Source of the DNA: JBCAWW01 sp039024315
GTDB lineage: Bacteria; Bacteroidota; Bacteroidia; J057
DNA: 30,289 bases
Assembly: GCA_039024315.1 (NCBI GenBank)
Contig: JBCCQN010000092.1
Coordinates: 1 to 30,289, forward strand
Direction of reading: 5' to 3'
Shown here: positions 1 through 8,209 of the stretch, piece by piece
Position numbering within the stretch: the first letter of the stretch is position 1
Layout: each line of letters begins with the position of its first letter
Notes under the pieces: generated by a model
What the model saw: only the letters and a program-made list of their open reading frames with translations
What the model was told of the DNA's origin: nothing
Databases searched by the model: none
Position numbers and translations under genes: made by a program

Positions 1-180
1 CCTTCCAACGGTAGCCTATGGCTCTCTTGGCCAAAGAAATCCTCCAAAATTGCAACCAATCTCAATCGGGAATTGATCCGAGAACGTGGTTTGGATGCCG
101 GCTTGGTCGATGTCAAAGTCTGCGCCGTGGATGAAAATTGGTCGGGCTTGAAGTTTGTTTATAGGCTGCAGGATCGTTAG
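1..180 (+). CDS. DUF3052 family protein, C-terminal part (5' end outside window)
   Basis: Frame 1 is open from base 1 to the TAG at 178-180, giving 59 residues that continue a gene starting outside the window. The tail has LWLSWPKKSSK, then a stretch with GLVDVKVCAVDENWSGLK, which matches the conserved end of DUF3052 proteins as I know them (SWPKK, GLVD.KVCA.DE.WSGL). These are small proteins of unknown biochemical role. The frame, codon use and conserved tail make a real coding end very likely. The gene converges on the minus-strand thioredoxin-like gene, with a repeat-rich gap of about 95 bases between them. Confidence 0.8.
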   Translation, partial: PSNGSLWLSWPKKSSKIATNLNRELIRERGLDAGLVDVKVCAVDENWSGLKFVYRLQDR

Positions 181-188
181 AGGGGGGA

Positions 189-265
189 CCGCTGCGCGGA
201 ACGCTTATTCGATAGCTGCAAAATTTTGCGGCTCTACAGATTGGGCTAAACGTTTTGCGAAGCCG
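189..265. repeat. Nested palindromes: two mini-hairpin repeats in inverted orientation around a third palindrome
   Basis: Bases 189-206 carry the mini-hairpin repeat in minus orientation (CCGC-TGC-GCGG then AACGCTT). Bases 247-265 carry a degenerate plus-orientation copy (TAAACGTTTTGCGAAGCCG). Between them, 214-233 is AGCTGCAA-AATT-TTGCGGCT, a near-perfect palindrome with one T.G pair. The two outer copies can also pair with each other over most of their length. The block lies between two convergent gene ends, so a role in ending transcription is possible, but neither side has a clean run of T. Confidence 0.6.
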
Positions 266-274
266 AAAAAAATA

Positions 275-832
275 TCAACGCTTCCACTTGATACTACAAC
301 CAACACTTGGATGCTGGGGGTACGGATTAGTTTCAGCCTTGAGCAAATAGTCGATTGCCCTACGAAAGTCCTTAGCCGTTACTGGCACCCCACTTCTTGG
401 ACGAGAATCATCCAATTGACCGTGATAGACTGCTTTAAGCCCTGCATCAAATAGATACAAATCTGGCGTACAAGACGCATTGTATGCCTTGGCTACCTCT
501 TGCGTCTCATCGTACAAATAGGGGAAGGGATACTGCAATTGCGCCGCCACTTGTTGCATGCGTTCTGGCCCATCCTGAGGATAATGTTTCACATCATTGC
601 TGCTAATAGCAATAAAGCTGATTCCCTTGGGGAGATAGTCATTGGCCATCTGTACCAAGCCATGGTTGACATGGATCACATAGGGACAATGGTTGCAAAT
701 AAAAAAGATGGCCGTGCCTTGGCTACCTTTCAATTGGTTCAGGCTTTTGGTTTGGCCGCTGATTGTATCATATAGCTCGAATCCAGGAGCTAATTGACCC
801 ATTTCAAAGGAGTTGGAGCCGACTAATGCCAT
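275..832 (-). CDS. Thioredoxin family protein (AhpC/TSA-like redoxin)
   Basis: A 185-residue cytoplasmic redoxin without a signal peptide. The N-terminus (about 10-45) has the usual redoxin opening, with APGFELYDT and a strand before the active site. Residues 46-49 are C-N-H-C within FFICNHCPYV, the CxxC motif of the one-domain peroxiredoxin-like subgroup. The C-terminal HPSVGCSIKWK is typical of that subgroup, so the protein is full length. It probably acts as a thiol-disulfide oxidoreductase or thiol peroxidase; the substrate cannot be read from sequence. The start ATG at 832 places the family's usual N-terminus correctly. A mini-hairpin repeat lies 16-34 bases upstream of the start, in the probable leader or promoter. 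Confidence 0.88.
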   Translation of the reverse strand: MALVGSNSFEMGQLAPGFELYDTISGQTKSLNQLKGSQGTAIFFICNHCPYVIHVNHGLVQMANDYLPKGISFIAISSNDVKHYPQDGPERMQQVAAQLQYPFPYLYDETQEVAKAYNASCTPDLYLFDAGLKAVYHGQLDDSRPRSGVPVTAKDFRRAIDYLLKAETNPYPQHPSVGCSIKWKR

Positions 833-847
833 ATCGTTGTTTTTTTG

Positions 848-866
848 CTGCTGCGCAGAACGCTTA
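848..866 (-). repeat. Mini-hairpin repeat copy (CTGC/GCAG stem, GCA loop)
   Basis: CTGCTGCGCAGAACGCTTA. On the minus strand it reads TAAGCGTT then CTGC-GCA-GCAG. It lies upstream of the thioredoxin-like gene start in a gap of about 120 bases. Confidence 0.75.
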
Positions 867-885
867 TTTTATTTATCGAAGGGAT

Positions 886-900
886 AAGTTGTCGAAGGTC
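886..900 (+). repeat. Possible partial copy of a GTCGAAGG-type dispersed repeat
   Basis: AAGTTGTCGAAGG resembles part of the common intergenic repeat GAGCTTGTCGAAGGATC. A better copy lies at 24086-24114. One short match alone is weak evidence. Confidence 0.25.
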
Positions 901-952
901 TGAATTTTGGGTGGATACCTCCCTTAACAAATCAATCCTTCAATCATTATTT

Positions 953-2659
953 CTAGTAAATCCAAGTCCGAGGGGTACCAGCCGGTGCGGTTTTTTCTAA
1001 GCGTTCCGCGAAGCGGGGGATAAACATCTGATGATAGCGTAAGCGCGAAATGGCATTGGGCTGGGTATGATCGCCATTCCAGCAATGTTCAGCTCGATCA
1101 CCGTAGTCTACTTCACCCTCATAAGCAGGCTGGGCGTTTTCTAAAAACTCCTCCGCTAGATAGACCGCATTATTGAGGTAATAATTGTCCATGTCGCCGC
1201 AGTAGATATTGATTTTACCGCGTAGTTTAGGTCCAAGGGTCGCCCAGTCGCGCTGCATGATATGAGTAAGGTCATAATTCTCGCGCCAATATTCGAGTAC
1301 CTCTTGGTTGATCTCCCCAGTCTCCTTGTCCCAAACCCGTACTGGATAGCCGTCATCGCCTTGGGGAGAGTAAACTGCTTCCCAAATATCAAATTGCTGT
1401 CCAGAGCGGCTCTTGGTACCCAGGGCTAGCTCTCGTAGATTCATGTCCTCCAAGGTTGCGTCCACATTGCCCAGATAGTCTCGATGCCCTGGTCGCTTAG
1501 TCATACGGAAAGGCCCTTTCAAATTGTAAGCATTCTTATCCTCATAGAGATTGAGCAAGCAATAGGCCCTAAAATCGATCGGATCGGGACAGGCGGCATA
1601 GCAGGTGCCATATTCGTCTGGATATTTGACTTGCACGGCCAAAGCTTCCCAACCACCGGTCGAGCCCCCATACACTACTCGTGCCCAACCTTCTCCGATA
1701 CCGCGAAAAGTCTTTTCAATATGCGTGATTAATTCGTAGGTGATCGCATCGCCATAAGGTCCTAGATTGGCGGAATTGACGGCATAGGAGTCATCGTAAT
1801 AGGGATTGGCATGTTGAATTTCGATCGCCAAAAAGCGCGGAAAATCTGGACCAGTCCAATCCTTGTAAAATTTATATTCCTCTTCCTGAACGATTTTATT
1901 GTAACCCTCCAGTTTAAAGCGAGCGCTATATTCTGGTTTGAGATTAGGATCGGGGGGCGTGCTGCGAAAACCGCCAAAGTCAGCAGGGAAGTGGCCGTGC
2001 ATAATCGCCAGCGGGTATTTTGCCTCTGGATGCTCATCAAAGCCTTCTGGTAGTAGCACATGCGCCCCTAGGTACATATCACGACCCCAAAACTCACTCA
2101 GGAGGTCGCTTTTGATTTTGATATGCTTGATGTATTTGCTGTCTTCTGGCGGAGTGATCGGAGGGATTTCCTCGGTCAAAGCAATTTCGATCCGACTATT
2201 TTGCTTGATGCTAATCTTTTGCGGCTTGCTGTAAAGATTACCGGGTGCGCGATTCCATTGTTGGCCTTCGCCTCGATCCATGGGGAGCTTGACGATATGT
2301 CCCGTCTTGAGATTGAAGGTTTCGTATTTGTGTAGTAGGGCTTGAACGTAGTATTCCCCTTCAGGTAAATCCGCTAAGCTTTTGATGGGGTAGCCGTATT
2401 CTTCTGCGCCAAAGGAGAGGGGGGTTCGGCCTTGCCAGCCTGTGACATCCATCCCAAAAACTTGCTGAGTAGAAGGACGATCGGTGATTTGAAAGCGGGG
2501 TTCATTACTGTCGTCGGTAGAAATCAGTAAGAGCAATCTACCGTCAAAGGCGGTGTCTTGAGCAAAGCTGATGGTAAAGCTTGGACTCTGCTTTTGTTGC
2601 GGACTTTGACAGGCTGCCAAGGCAATAAAACTCAAACTCAGAAGGTAAAAGTAGCGCAT
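953..2659 (-). CDS. Alpha/beta-hydrolase-fold esterase-like lipoprotein
   Basis: Predicted 568 residues from the ATG at 2659. A longer reading from a TTG at 2680 adds seven residues before the signal and is less likely. MRYFYLLSLSFIALAAC is a lipoprotein signal with lipobox LAAC, so the mature protein should be anchored in a membrane and face the periplasm or outside. The N-terminal half has a beta-rich domain with YYVQALLHKYETF. The C-terminal half resembles putative esterases (PF00756-like), with nucleophile elbow GGSTGG (serine about residue 333) and a later AEHCWNGDH that could hold the catalytic histidine. Natural substrate unknown. The last coding part contains a mini-hairpin repeat (998-1018) that encodes PRFAERL in frame. 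The gene is divergent from the helicase gene, with 72 bases between starts. Confidence 0.75.
   Translation of the reverse strand: MRYFYLLSLSFIALAACQSPQQKQSPSFTISFAQDTAFDGRLLLLISTDDSNEPRFQITDRPSTQQVFGMDVTGWQGRTPLSFGAEEYGYPIKSLADLPEGEYYVQALLHKYETFNLKTGHIVKLPMDRGEGQQWNRAPGNLYSKPQKISIKQNSRIEIALTEEIPPITPPEDSKYIKHIKIKSDLLSEFWGRDMYLGAHVLLPEGFDEHPEAKYPLAIMHGHFPADFGGFRSTPPDPNLKPEYSARFKLEGYNKIVQEEEYKFYKDWTGPDFPRFLAIEIQHANPYYDDSYAVNSANLGPYGDAITYELITHIEKTFRGIGEGWARVVYGGSTGGWEALAVQVKYPDEYGTCYAACPDPIDFRAYCLLNLYEDKNAYNLKGPFRMTKRPGHRDYLGNVDATLEDMNLRELALGTKSRSGQQFDIWEAVYSPQGDDGYPVRVWDKETGEINQEVLEYWRENYDLTHIMQRDWATLGPKLRGKINIYCGDMDNYYLNNAVYLAEEFLENAQPAYEGEVDYGDRAEHCWNGDHTQPNAISRLRYHQMFIPRFAERLEKTAPAGTPRTWIY
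998..1018 (+). repeat. Mini-hairpin repeat copy inside the esterase reading frame (CCGC/GCGG stem)
   Basis: TAAGCGTTCCGCGAAGCGG: stem CCGC, triloop GAA, stem GCGG. It lies on the strand opposite to the gene and is read in frame as codons for P-R-F-A-E-R-L about 15 residues before the end of the protein. Confidence 0.75.
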
Positions 2660-2731
2660 AGGGTGAATGATTTGCCTCAAAATATCGAATTAGTCGGAAA
2701 CAGTCTGTATTTTTCGTCCTGTTGACCCTTT

Positions 2732-5700
2732 ATGATGCGAAAATCTTACGGAAATACTTGGTGGGGCAAGCGTTGGCTACAAGCACTCAATCAAATTGAC
2801 TATAGCAATCGTTTACCCAGGGGCAAAACCTACGCAAACAAAGGTGCTGTCTCGGAAATCGTCATAGATGCTAGCGGAATCCATGCGCAAGTGAGTGGGA
2901 GGCGACCATATCCCTATTATGTAGATATCAGTCTTCCGCCGCTGACGGCCCACGCTAAAGCCGCTTTGATGGAAATCATTACGGCAAATCCAATGTATCT
3001 CTCCCAATTGCTCAATCGCAAGCTACCTCCAGACTTGTATGAAGCAGCCGAAGCTAAGGGCATTAAGCTTTTTCCCACTTCGTGGAACGATATGCGCGGC
3101 GACTGTTCGTGTCCTGATTGGGCGGTACCGTGCAAGCATATGGCTGCTACCCTTTACCTAGTGGCCAATGAGATCGATAAAAATCCATTTCTCGTATTTG
3201 AACTTCGCAATTTTGATCTTTTTGCGGGTTTGGAGGCTTTAGGATATACCGCTGAGGGACAAAAAGATATTCAGGTTCCTACTTTGGCTGATTTGATGCA
3301 GAGAGTTTCTGCTGAGCGCCTCCTGTGGCAGTGGGATGAGGGGCTTTTTCAAAGTCTTGACTTTTCACATCTCCAGCAAGCAGGCGAGCATCTTTGGCAA
3401 ATCATAGAACCCAAACCCGCCTTTGCAACAGCGGCAGATATTCGTCTTGTTTGTCAAGGGCTTATGAGTAAAGCAAGCCGCGAGGTGGATCGTTTTCTGA
3501 AAGCCAAACGAGAAAGCCTTGGACTTTCTGAGTTAATCGCCATAGAAGAAGTTGAACTGATTTTGAATTTGGAAGGGCAGTTTCAAAAGTTCAATTGTTA
3601 TCGAAATCATGATGAAACCCTATACTCTTTTGACGAACTAGACGCCTTGGTTGCTTGGCTAGAACGGATCCCCACAGCCTTATATCCTTCCCTCAGTATT
3701 TCGCTCAGGGGGGTGCATCTCGCCTATCGTTTTGCAACCCAGTTATTGGTCAAGCAGGCCTATTTGCCTCAACTCCTGGAGTTAGCCAATGGAGCTTATC
3801 AGGTACGTTGGTTGCCGCCTGACTTTGAAAAAGGAGTCGCTGAGTTGATGCCGCAACTTGCGGAACTGATTGACCCAGAGATTCTTTTATACCAAAAAGA
3901 AGATCAATATTGGGAAGTGATACCCTCTGATAATCCAGTGGCCTTGGTCTCAGTGTTTTTAAATCACTTTATTTACCAAACGGCAGAGCACTATCCCTTC
4001 CGAATTGCCAGCAAACTTGAAAACCTCTTTTTTCATCCCATAAGCGTTAGCTTCACTGGCTTTGAGGAGCAGGAGATTCCTAATAATATTCAGCTTTGGC
4101 TGCATCCTTTCTTTCTGACGCACAAAGCCCATTTGCCGATTATTCAAATCACAGATGAATCGCCCAACCAGTTTACGCTCAATCTACTGATTGAAAATAC
4201 GGCTGCTTCGGAAGAAGCGCCGATTCCACTTATGAGGCTCTTTTTTGATGATCTTTATCGTGAAGCGCGCTTAGATATTTTGCGAGATGTCGCTATGTTG
4301 GCGAATCACTTTCCCGATCTTAATCAACTAGTGGCAAATAAGGGTATGGAGCCGCTATATTATAACTCGGAGTCTTTTGCGCCCGTGATGCTTCAGATCA
4401 TACCGATCATTGAACTATTTGGCATCAAAGTACTGATGCCCAAAGCCTTGCAAAAGCTTCTCAAGCCTAGTACTAGTTTACTACTTGAAGGGGATGAAGG
4501 TATCGTTAAGGCCACTTCTATTATTAGTCTTGAAGATATGCTTCGATTTAGTTGGCAGGGAGCGATCGGAGGGCAAACCTACTCACTGCAAGAATTTCGT
4601 AAGCTTCTGCTAAAGTATCGTGGTATCGTCAGACTCAACGATCAATATGTCCACCTTGATGAAAAGGAAGTCCAAAAACTACTCGAAGCCCTCGAAAACC
4701 CACCTGAGCTAAATGCGCAAGAACTCCTCCAAGCGGCCTTAACAGAAGAATATAAAGGCTCCCAGGTGAAATTAGACGCCAATACGCGCCAATTAATGGA
4801 TCAAATTCTCAAAAGCGACCCAGTAAAACCGCCCGCGGGCTTACAGGCGCAGCTTCGGCCGTATCAACAGCGTGGTTTTGATTGGCTTTTCAAAAATACT
4901 CGCTTGGGCTTTGGAAGCCTTATTGCCGATGATATGGGGTTGGGTAAGACACTGCAAATCATCACCACTTTGCTCAAGCTTAAGGAGACGGGTGAACTGG
5001 GGGAGCGTAAAGCTTTGGTGGTAGTGCCTACCACTCTTTTGAGCAATTGGGAGCGAGAAATCGAAAAGTTTGCACCTGATTTAAAGACTCATCTTTATCA
5101 CGGGCCTGGCCGAACGCTTATACCCTTAGAAGAGGCGGACGTACTGATCACCAGCTATGGCATTTTGCGCTCTGAAACAGATAAACTAAAAAAGATCGAT
5201 TGGCTTATCCAAGTGATAGATGAGGCTCAAAACATCAAAAATCCGGCAACTAACCAATCGAAGGCCATCAAAAAGATTAAAGCGCCGGTCAAAATTGCGA
5301 TGAGTGGTACACCCGTCGAAAATCGCTTGAGTGAGTACTGGAGTATTTTTGATTTTACTAATAAGGGCTACCTTGGTAGCCTAAGTAAATTTAAAGAAAA
5401 CTATGCTCGGCCGATTGAAGTTGAGCGCGATCAAAAAAGTCTCAACAAATTTCGTCGCCTTACGGAGCCTTTCATCCTTCGCCGGGTTAAAACGGACAAA
5501 TCCATCATTGAGGACCTGCCCGACAAGATCGAAAAAAACGAATATTGTTATCTCACTCCTCGCCAAAGTGCGCTTTATCAAAGTGTGATTGATCAAACCA
5601 TGCATACTATTGAAAAGGCTGATGGTATCAACCGCCGCGGGCTAATCCTCAAATTGATCACTGCCCTCAAACAAATCTGTAATCATCCTAGCCAATTCCT

Positions 5701-6253
5701 CAAAAAAGGGCCCGTTGAGATTGATTACTCGGGTAAATGCCAACAGTTATTTAGTCTGTTACCACAAATTTTGGAGCAAGGGGAAAAGCTACTCATCTTT
5801 ACTCAATACCGGGCGATGGGGGAGTTAATTGCCAAAATGATTGAGACCCAGTTTGGCTTGAGCGTACCTTTCTTACATGGGGGCGTTAGCCGCAAAAACC
5901 GCGATTTGATGGTACAGCAATTTCAAGAGCAAGAACATAATCCTATCCTATTGCTTTCCCTCAAAGCAGGGGGTACTGGACTCAATCTTACTGCCGCCAA
6001 TCATGTAATCCATTATGATCTTTGGTGGAACCCCGCTGTAGAGGCCCAAGCCACCGATCGTGCTTATCGAATTGGACAAGAAAAAAATGTGTTCATTCAT
6101 CGCTTTATCACGCGCTCAACCTTTGAGGAGAAAATTGATAAACTGCTACAATCCAAGAAAGAACTGGCCGATCTTACCGTCTCAAGCGGGGAAAAGTGGA
6201 TCGGAGAACTCGATAATCGTGAATTGGCAGAATTGGTGCGTCTGGGTAATTAA
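2732..6253 (+). CDS. SWIM zinc finger plus SNF2-family ATP-dependent helicase/translocase
   Basis: 1173 residues. The N-terminal region opens with YGNTWWGKRWLQAL and holds a SWIM zinc-binding motif C125-x-C127-x6-C134-x-H136. A long middle region of about 550 residues has no motif I recognise. The C-terminal third is a complete SNF2 motor: Walker A DDMGLGKT (733-740), Walker B DEAQ (830-833), AMSGTPVENR, and motif VI QATDRAYRIGQ (from 1106). Members remodel protein-nucleic acid complexes or RNA polymerase using ATP. In Bacillus subtilis, SWIM and SNF2 functions are, as I recall, neighbouring genes (ywqB, ywqA); here they are one chain. ATGs lie at 2732 and 2735; either is possible. The stop codon lies inside a dispersed AT-rich repeat (6250-6283). 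Confidence 0.9.
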   Translation: MMRKSYGNTWWGKRWLQALNQIDYSNRLPRGKTYANKGAVSEIVIDASGIHAQVSGRRPYPYYVDISLPPLTAHAKAALMEIITANPMYLSQLLNRKLPPDLYEAAEAKGIKLFPTSWNDMRGDCSCPDWAVPCKHMAATLYLVANEIDKNPFLVFELRNFDLFAGLEALGYTAEGQKDIQVPTLADLMQRVSAERLLWQWDEGLFQSLDFSHLQQAGEHLWQIIEPKPAFATAADIRLVCQGLMSKASREVDRFLKAKRESLGLSELIAIEEVELILNLEGQFQKFNCYRNHDETLYSFDELDALVAWLERIPTALYPSLSISLRGVHLAYRFATQLLVKQAYLPQLLELANGAYQVRWLPPDFEKGVAELMPQLAELIDPEILLYQKEDQYWEVIPSDNPVALVSVFLNHFIYQTAEHYPFRIASKLENLFFHPISVSFTGFEEQEIPNNIQLWLHPFFLTHKAHLPIIQITDESPNQFTLNLLIENTAASEEAPIPLMRLFFDDLYREARLDILRDVAMLANHFPDLNQLVANKGMEPLYYNSESFAPVMLQIIPIIELFGIKVLMPKALQKLLKPSTSLLLEGDEGIVKATSIISLEDMLRFSWQGAIGGQTYSLQEFRKLLLKYRGIVRLNDQYVHLDEKEVQKLLEALENPPELNAQELLQAALTEEYKGSQVKLDANTRQLMDQILKSDPVKPPAGLQAQLRPYQQRGFDWLFKNTRLGFGSLIADDMGLGKTLQIITTLLKLKETGELGERKALVVVPTTLLSNWEREIEKFAPDLKTHLYHGPGRTLIPLEEADVLITSYGILRSETDKLKKIDWLIQVIDEAQNIKNPATNQSKAIKKIKAPVKIAMSGTPVENRLSEYWSIFDFTNKGYLGSLSKFKENYARPIEVERDQKSLNKFRRLTEPFILRRVKTDKSIIEDLPDKIEKNEYCYLTPRQSALYQSVIDQTMHTIEKADGINRRGLILKLITALKQICNHPSQFLKKGPVEIDYSGKCQQLFSLLPQILEQGEKLLIFTQYRAMGELIAKMIETQFGLSVPFLHGGVSRKNRDLMVQQFQEQEHNPILLLSLKAGGTGLNLTAANHVIHYDLWWNPAVEAQATDRAYRIGQEKNVFIHRFITRSTFEEKIDKLLQSKKELADLTVSSGEKWIGELDNRELAELVRLGN

Positions 6254-6283
6254 GTACCTAGACAATAGTATTTGGTATTAAGA
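6250..6283 (+). repeat. AT-rich dispersed repeat, copy A
   Basis: 34 bases starting TTAAGTACCTAGACAATAG, identical at 32 of 34 positions to 24151-24184. It includes the helicase stop codon TAA. Looser similarity may continue to about 6360, where GAATACTTTACACTGGCTAC recalls AAATACTTTCTACTC downstream of copy B. Confidence 0.7.
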
Positions 6284-6370
6284 CTTGGGAAAATGGGTCT
6301 ATACGGTTCAGTTAAGATTGCTTTTCTCGGTGCGGAATACTTTACACTGGCTACTCAGTACTTAAAGCCT

Positions 6371-7903
6371 ATGAAAAACCTGTCTTTTATAACCTTATTT
6401 GCGCTTTTGAGTCTGCATTGTGGTAGTCCTGCTGAGGCTCCTGTGGAGAACGCTCAGTCTGATCCTCAAAAGCTGAGCGCAGATATATGGATTAAAGGGG
6501 GAAGCCTCATTGATGGGAGTGGGAGAGAGGCGTTCGTCGGAGACGTACTTATCAAAGGCCAGCAAATCATCTACCTTGGCAACACGGAGCAGAAAATAGT
6601 CCAAGCCCAACAAACCATAGATGCCAGCGGCATGACGGTCAGTCCGGGTTTTATTGATGCCCACTCTCACGGAGGTATTCTCAACAACCTCGCCCAGGGC
6701 GTAACGACCATATGTCTCGGGCAAGATGGCAATAGTGGATCATTAAACACCCTTGCTGATGAGTTAGACACTAAAAATCTGCAACTCCCATTAAACGAAG
6801 CTTGGTGGGTAGGGCATGGGACTTTGCGGACCGAAACAGGGGTAGGAACCCGAAGAAATCCAGATGACAAAATGATTGATGGGATGGGAAAACAGTTGGC
6901 CCTCTTAATGGATAAAGGAGCTTTTGGACTTAGTACGGGTTTGGAATATATACCAGGGATATATGCTGAGCGGGAAGAATTGCTAGCCCTTGCCCGTGTT
7001 GTCGGTCGATTTGAGGGGATGATGGTTAGCCATATCCGTAATGAGGACGATGATCAACTTTTTGTGGCTTTGGATGAATTGACGGCTTGTGGTAAATACT
7101 GCCGTGTGCATGTATCCCATCTCAAATCTGTATATGGCAAAGGGCAAGTGAGGGCTCAAGAAATTCTTGCTTATTTGGACAAGGTAGGAGTTCGCACCAA
7201 AGGTATGAGCGCGGATTTATATCCTTATTCGGCTTCTTATACCACTATCGGAATTGTATTTCCAAAATGGGCAAGGCCTCCAGCAGACTACTTTAGCGTT
7301 CGGCGCAGCCGCGAAGAGGAACTATCTGCCTATCTCAGAGAACGAGTCAAAAAACGCAATGGACCGGAAGCGACCCTCTTTGGCTCCAAAAAATATGCAG
7401 GCAAAACCTTAGCCCAAGTCGCCAGAGAACAAAATCGTTCTTCGGAGGAAGTACTGATGGACATAGGGCCTACTGGGGCCTCTGCTGCTTATTTTGTGAT
7501 GGATGATGAATTACAAAAGGCCTTGACCGCTTGGCCCAATTTGATGATCTCTTCTGATGGCAGTGAAACGATGCACCACCCTCGGGGGTATGGGAGTTTT
7601 ACAAAAGTACTCAGTGAATGGAGTTTAGAAGACCAAATTATGGGGCTAGAAACCGCAATCTACAAAATGACTGCTTTACCTGCAGCGACCTTTGGATTTG
7701 AAAAAAGGGGATTGCTCAAAGAAGGCTATTATGCCGATATTGCCATTTTTAAGCCTGAAAATCTACGAGCGAAGGCTAGTTTTATCAATCCCCACATCTT
7801 GGCAGAAGGCATGCACATCGTCCTGATCAACGGGCAAATCGTTTGGCAGGATCAAAAATGGATTGGCAACAAAGCGGGACAAATGCTGAAAAACAAGAGG
7901 TAG
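6371..7903 (+). CDS. N-acyl-D-amino-acid deacylase family amidohydrolase, lipoprotein
   Basis: 510 residues from the ATG at 6371. An upstream non-ATG start (6272) would place 33 unrelated residues before a clear lipoprotein signal, MKNLSFITLFALLSLHC, so it is rejected. The fold is an amidohydrolase: small beta-sandwich start (IKGGSLIDGSGREAFVGDV), then PGFIDAHSHGG with metal-ligand candidates H98 and H100, MVSHIRNEDD, HVSHLKS, and MISSDGSE followed by HHPRGYGSF. This order matches D-aminoacylases, which remove the acyl group from N-acyl-D-amino acids, possibly from peptidoglycan or non-ribosomal products. A mini-hairpin repeat is embedded at 7294-7311 and encodes SVRRSR. Specificity within the family is uncertain, since dihydroorotase-like relatives share these motifs. 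Confidence 0.83.
   Translation: MKNLSFITLFALLSLHCGSPAEAPVENAQSDPQKLSADIWIKGGSLIDGSGREAFVGDVLIKGQQIIYLGNTEQKIVQAQQTIDASGMTVSPGFIDAHSHGGILNNLAQGVTTICLGQDGNSGSLNTLADELDTKNLQLPLNEAWWVGHGTLRTETGVGTRRNPDDKMIDGMGKQLALLMDKGAFGLSTGLEYIPGIYAEREELLALARVVGRFEGMMVSHIRNEDDDQLFVALDELTACGKYCRVHVSHLKSVYGKGQVRAQEILAYLDKVGVRTKGMSADLYPYSASYTTIGIVFPKWARPPADYFSVRRSREEELSAYLRERVKKRNGPEATLFGSKKYAGKTLAQVAREQNRSSEEVLMDIGPTGASAAYFVMDDELQKALTAWPNLMISSDGSETMHHPRGYGSFTKVLSEWSLEDQIMGLETAIYKMTALPAATFGFEKRGLLKEGYYADIAIFKPENLRAKASFINPHILAEGMHIVLINGQIVWQDQKWIGNKAGQMLKNKR
7294..7311 (+). repeat. Mini-hairpin repeat copy inside the amidohydrolase gene (CGGC/GCCG stem)
   Basis: TAGCGTTCGGCGCAGCCG: stem CGGC, triloop GCA, stem GCCG, with outer TT/AA pairing possible just beyond (TTCGGC..GCCGCGAA). 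It is read in frame as part of F-S-V-R-R-S-R. Confidence 0.65.
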
Positions 7904-8073
7904 CTCGCAGTATCTTAGTTGACTATCCTTCTGAAAGATTTGCGAGGGAAATTCTGTGGGTATTTTTAAATACAGAGTAGAAAGTAAGAAGTATGTAGTA
8001 TTAAGATAAGAGGTTAAGAAATTGGGCTAAGAGATTCATTAGGGGCATTCTTCTTTTTATGTCATTTAAATAG
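7904..8073. other. Gene-free stretch between convergent genes, with AT-rich repeat-like sequence
   Basis: No credible reading frame. Bases 7955-8020 resemble the AT-rich element near 24151-24260: TAGTATTAAGA is shared, and GAGTAGAAAGTA is the reverse complement of TACTTTCTACTC. The remaining part of the 306-base gap holds two hairpins and one mini-hairpin repeat, listed separately. Confidence 0.45.
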
Positions 8074-8091
8074 GCTCATTGAGCAATGAGC
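8074..8091. repeat. Perfect inverted repeat (8-bp arms)
   Basis: GCTCATTG-AG-CAATGAGC. Neither side has a long T run directly after it on its own strand, so its role is unclear. It is directly beyond the sulfatase terminator and could assist it. Confidence 0.5.
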
Positions 8092-8092
8092 T

Positions 8093-8124
8093 AAAAAACA
8101 CAAGGACCGTCATTTGACGGTCCT
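8093..8124 (-). terminator. Rho-independent terminator of the sulfatase gene
   Basis: On the minus strand AGGACCGTCA-AA-TGACGGTCCT forms a perfect 10-bp stem, followed by TGTGTTTTTT. It lies about 85 bases past the sulfatase stop codon and marks the end of the minus-strand polysaccharide block. Confidence 0.85.
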
Positions 8125-8180
8125 GTTAATGATTAAGAGTGTTGCTTTTCACCTCTGAATCAAATTTTAGCCTAGAATCT

Positions 8181-8200
8181 AATCGTTCTGCGAAGCAGAA
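8181..8200 (+). repeat. Mini-hairpin repeat copy (TTCTGC/GCAGAA stem, GAA loop)
   Basis: AATCGTTCTGCGAAGCAGAA: the longest stem of the family here, 6 bp around a GAA triloop. It lies just after the sulfatase stop codon (stop at 8210-8212 on the minus strand). Confidence 0.75.
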
Positions 8201-8209
8201 AAAATGAAC

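Noticed and set aside
6272..6370. Upstream extension of the amidohydrolase
   Set aside because: The extra 33 residues precede an intact lipoprotein signal and cover part of a dispersed repeat; the ATG at 6371 is the sensible start.
8181..8204. Mini-hairpin plus A run after the sulfatase as a terminator
   Set aside because: On the sulfatase strand the T run comes before the hairpin, not after it. The real terminator is at 8093-8124.
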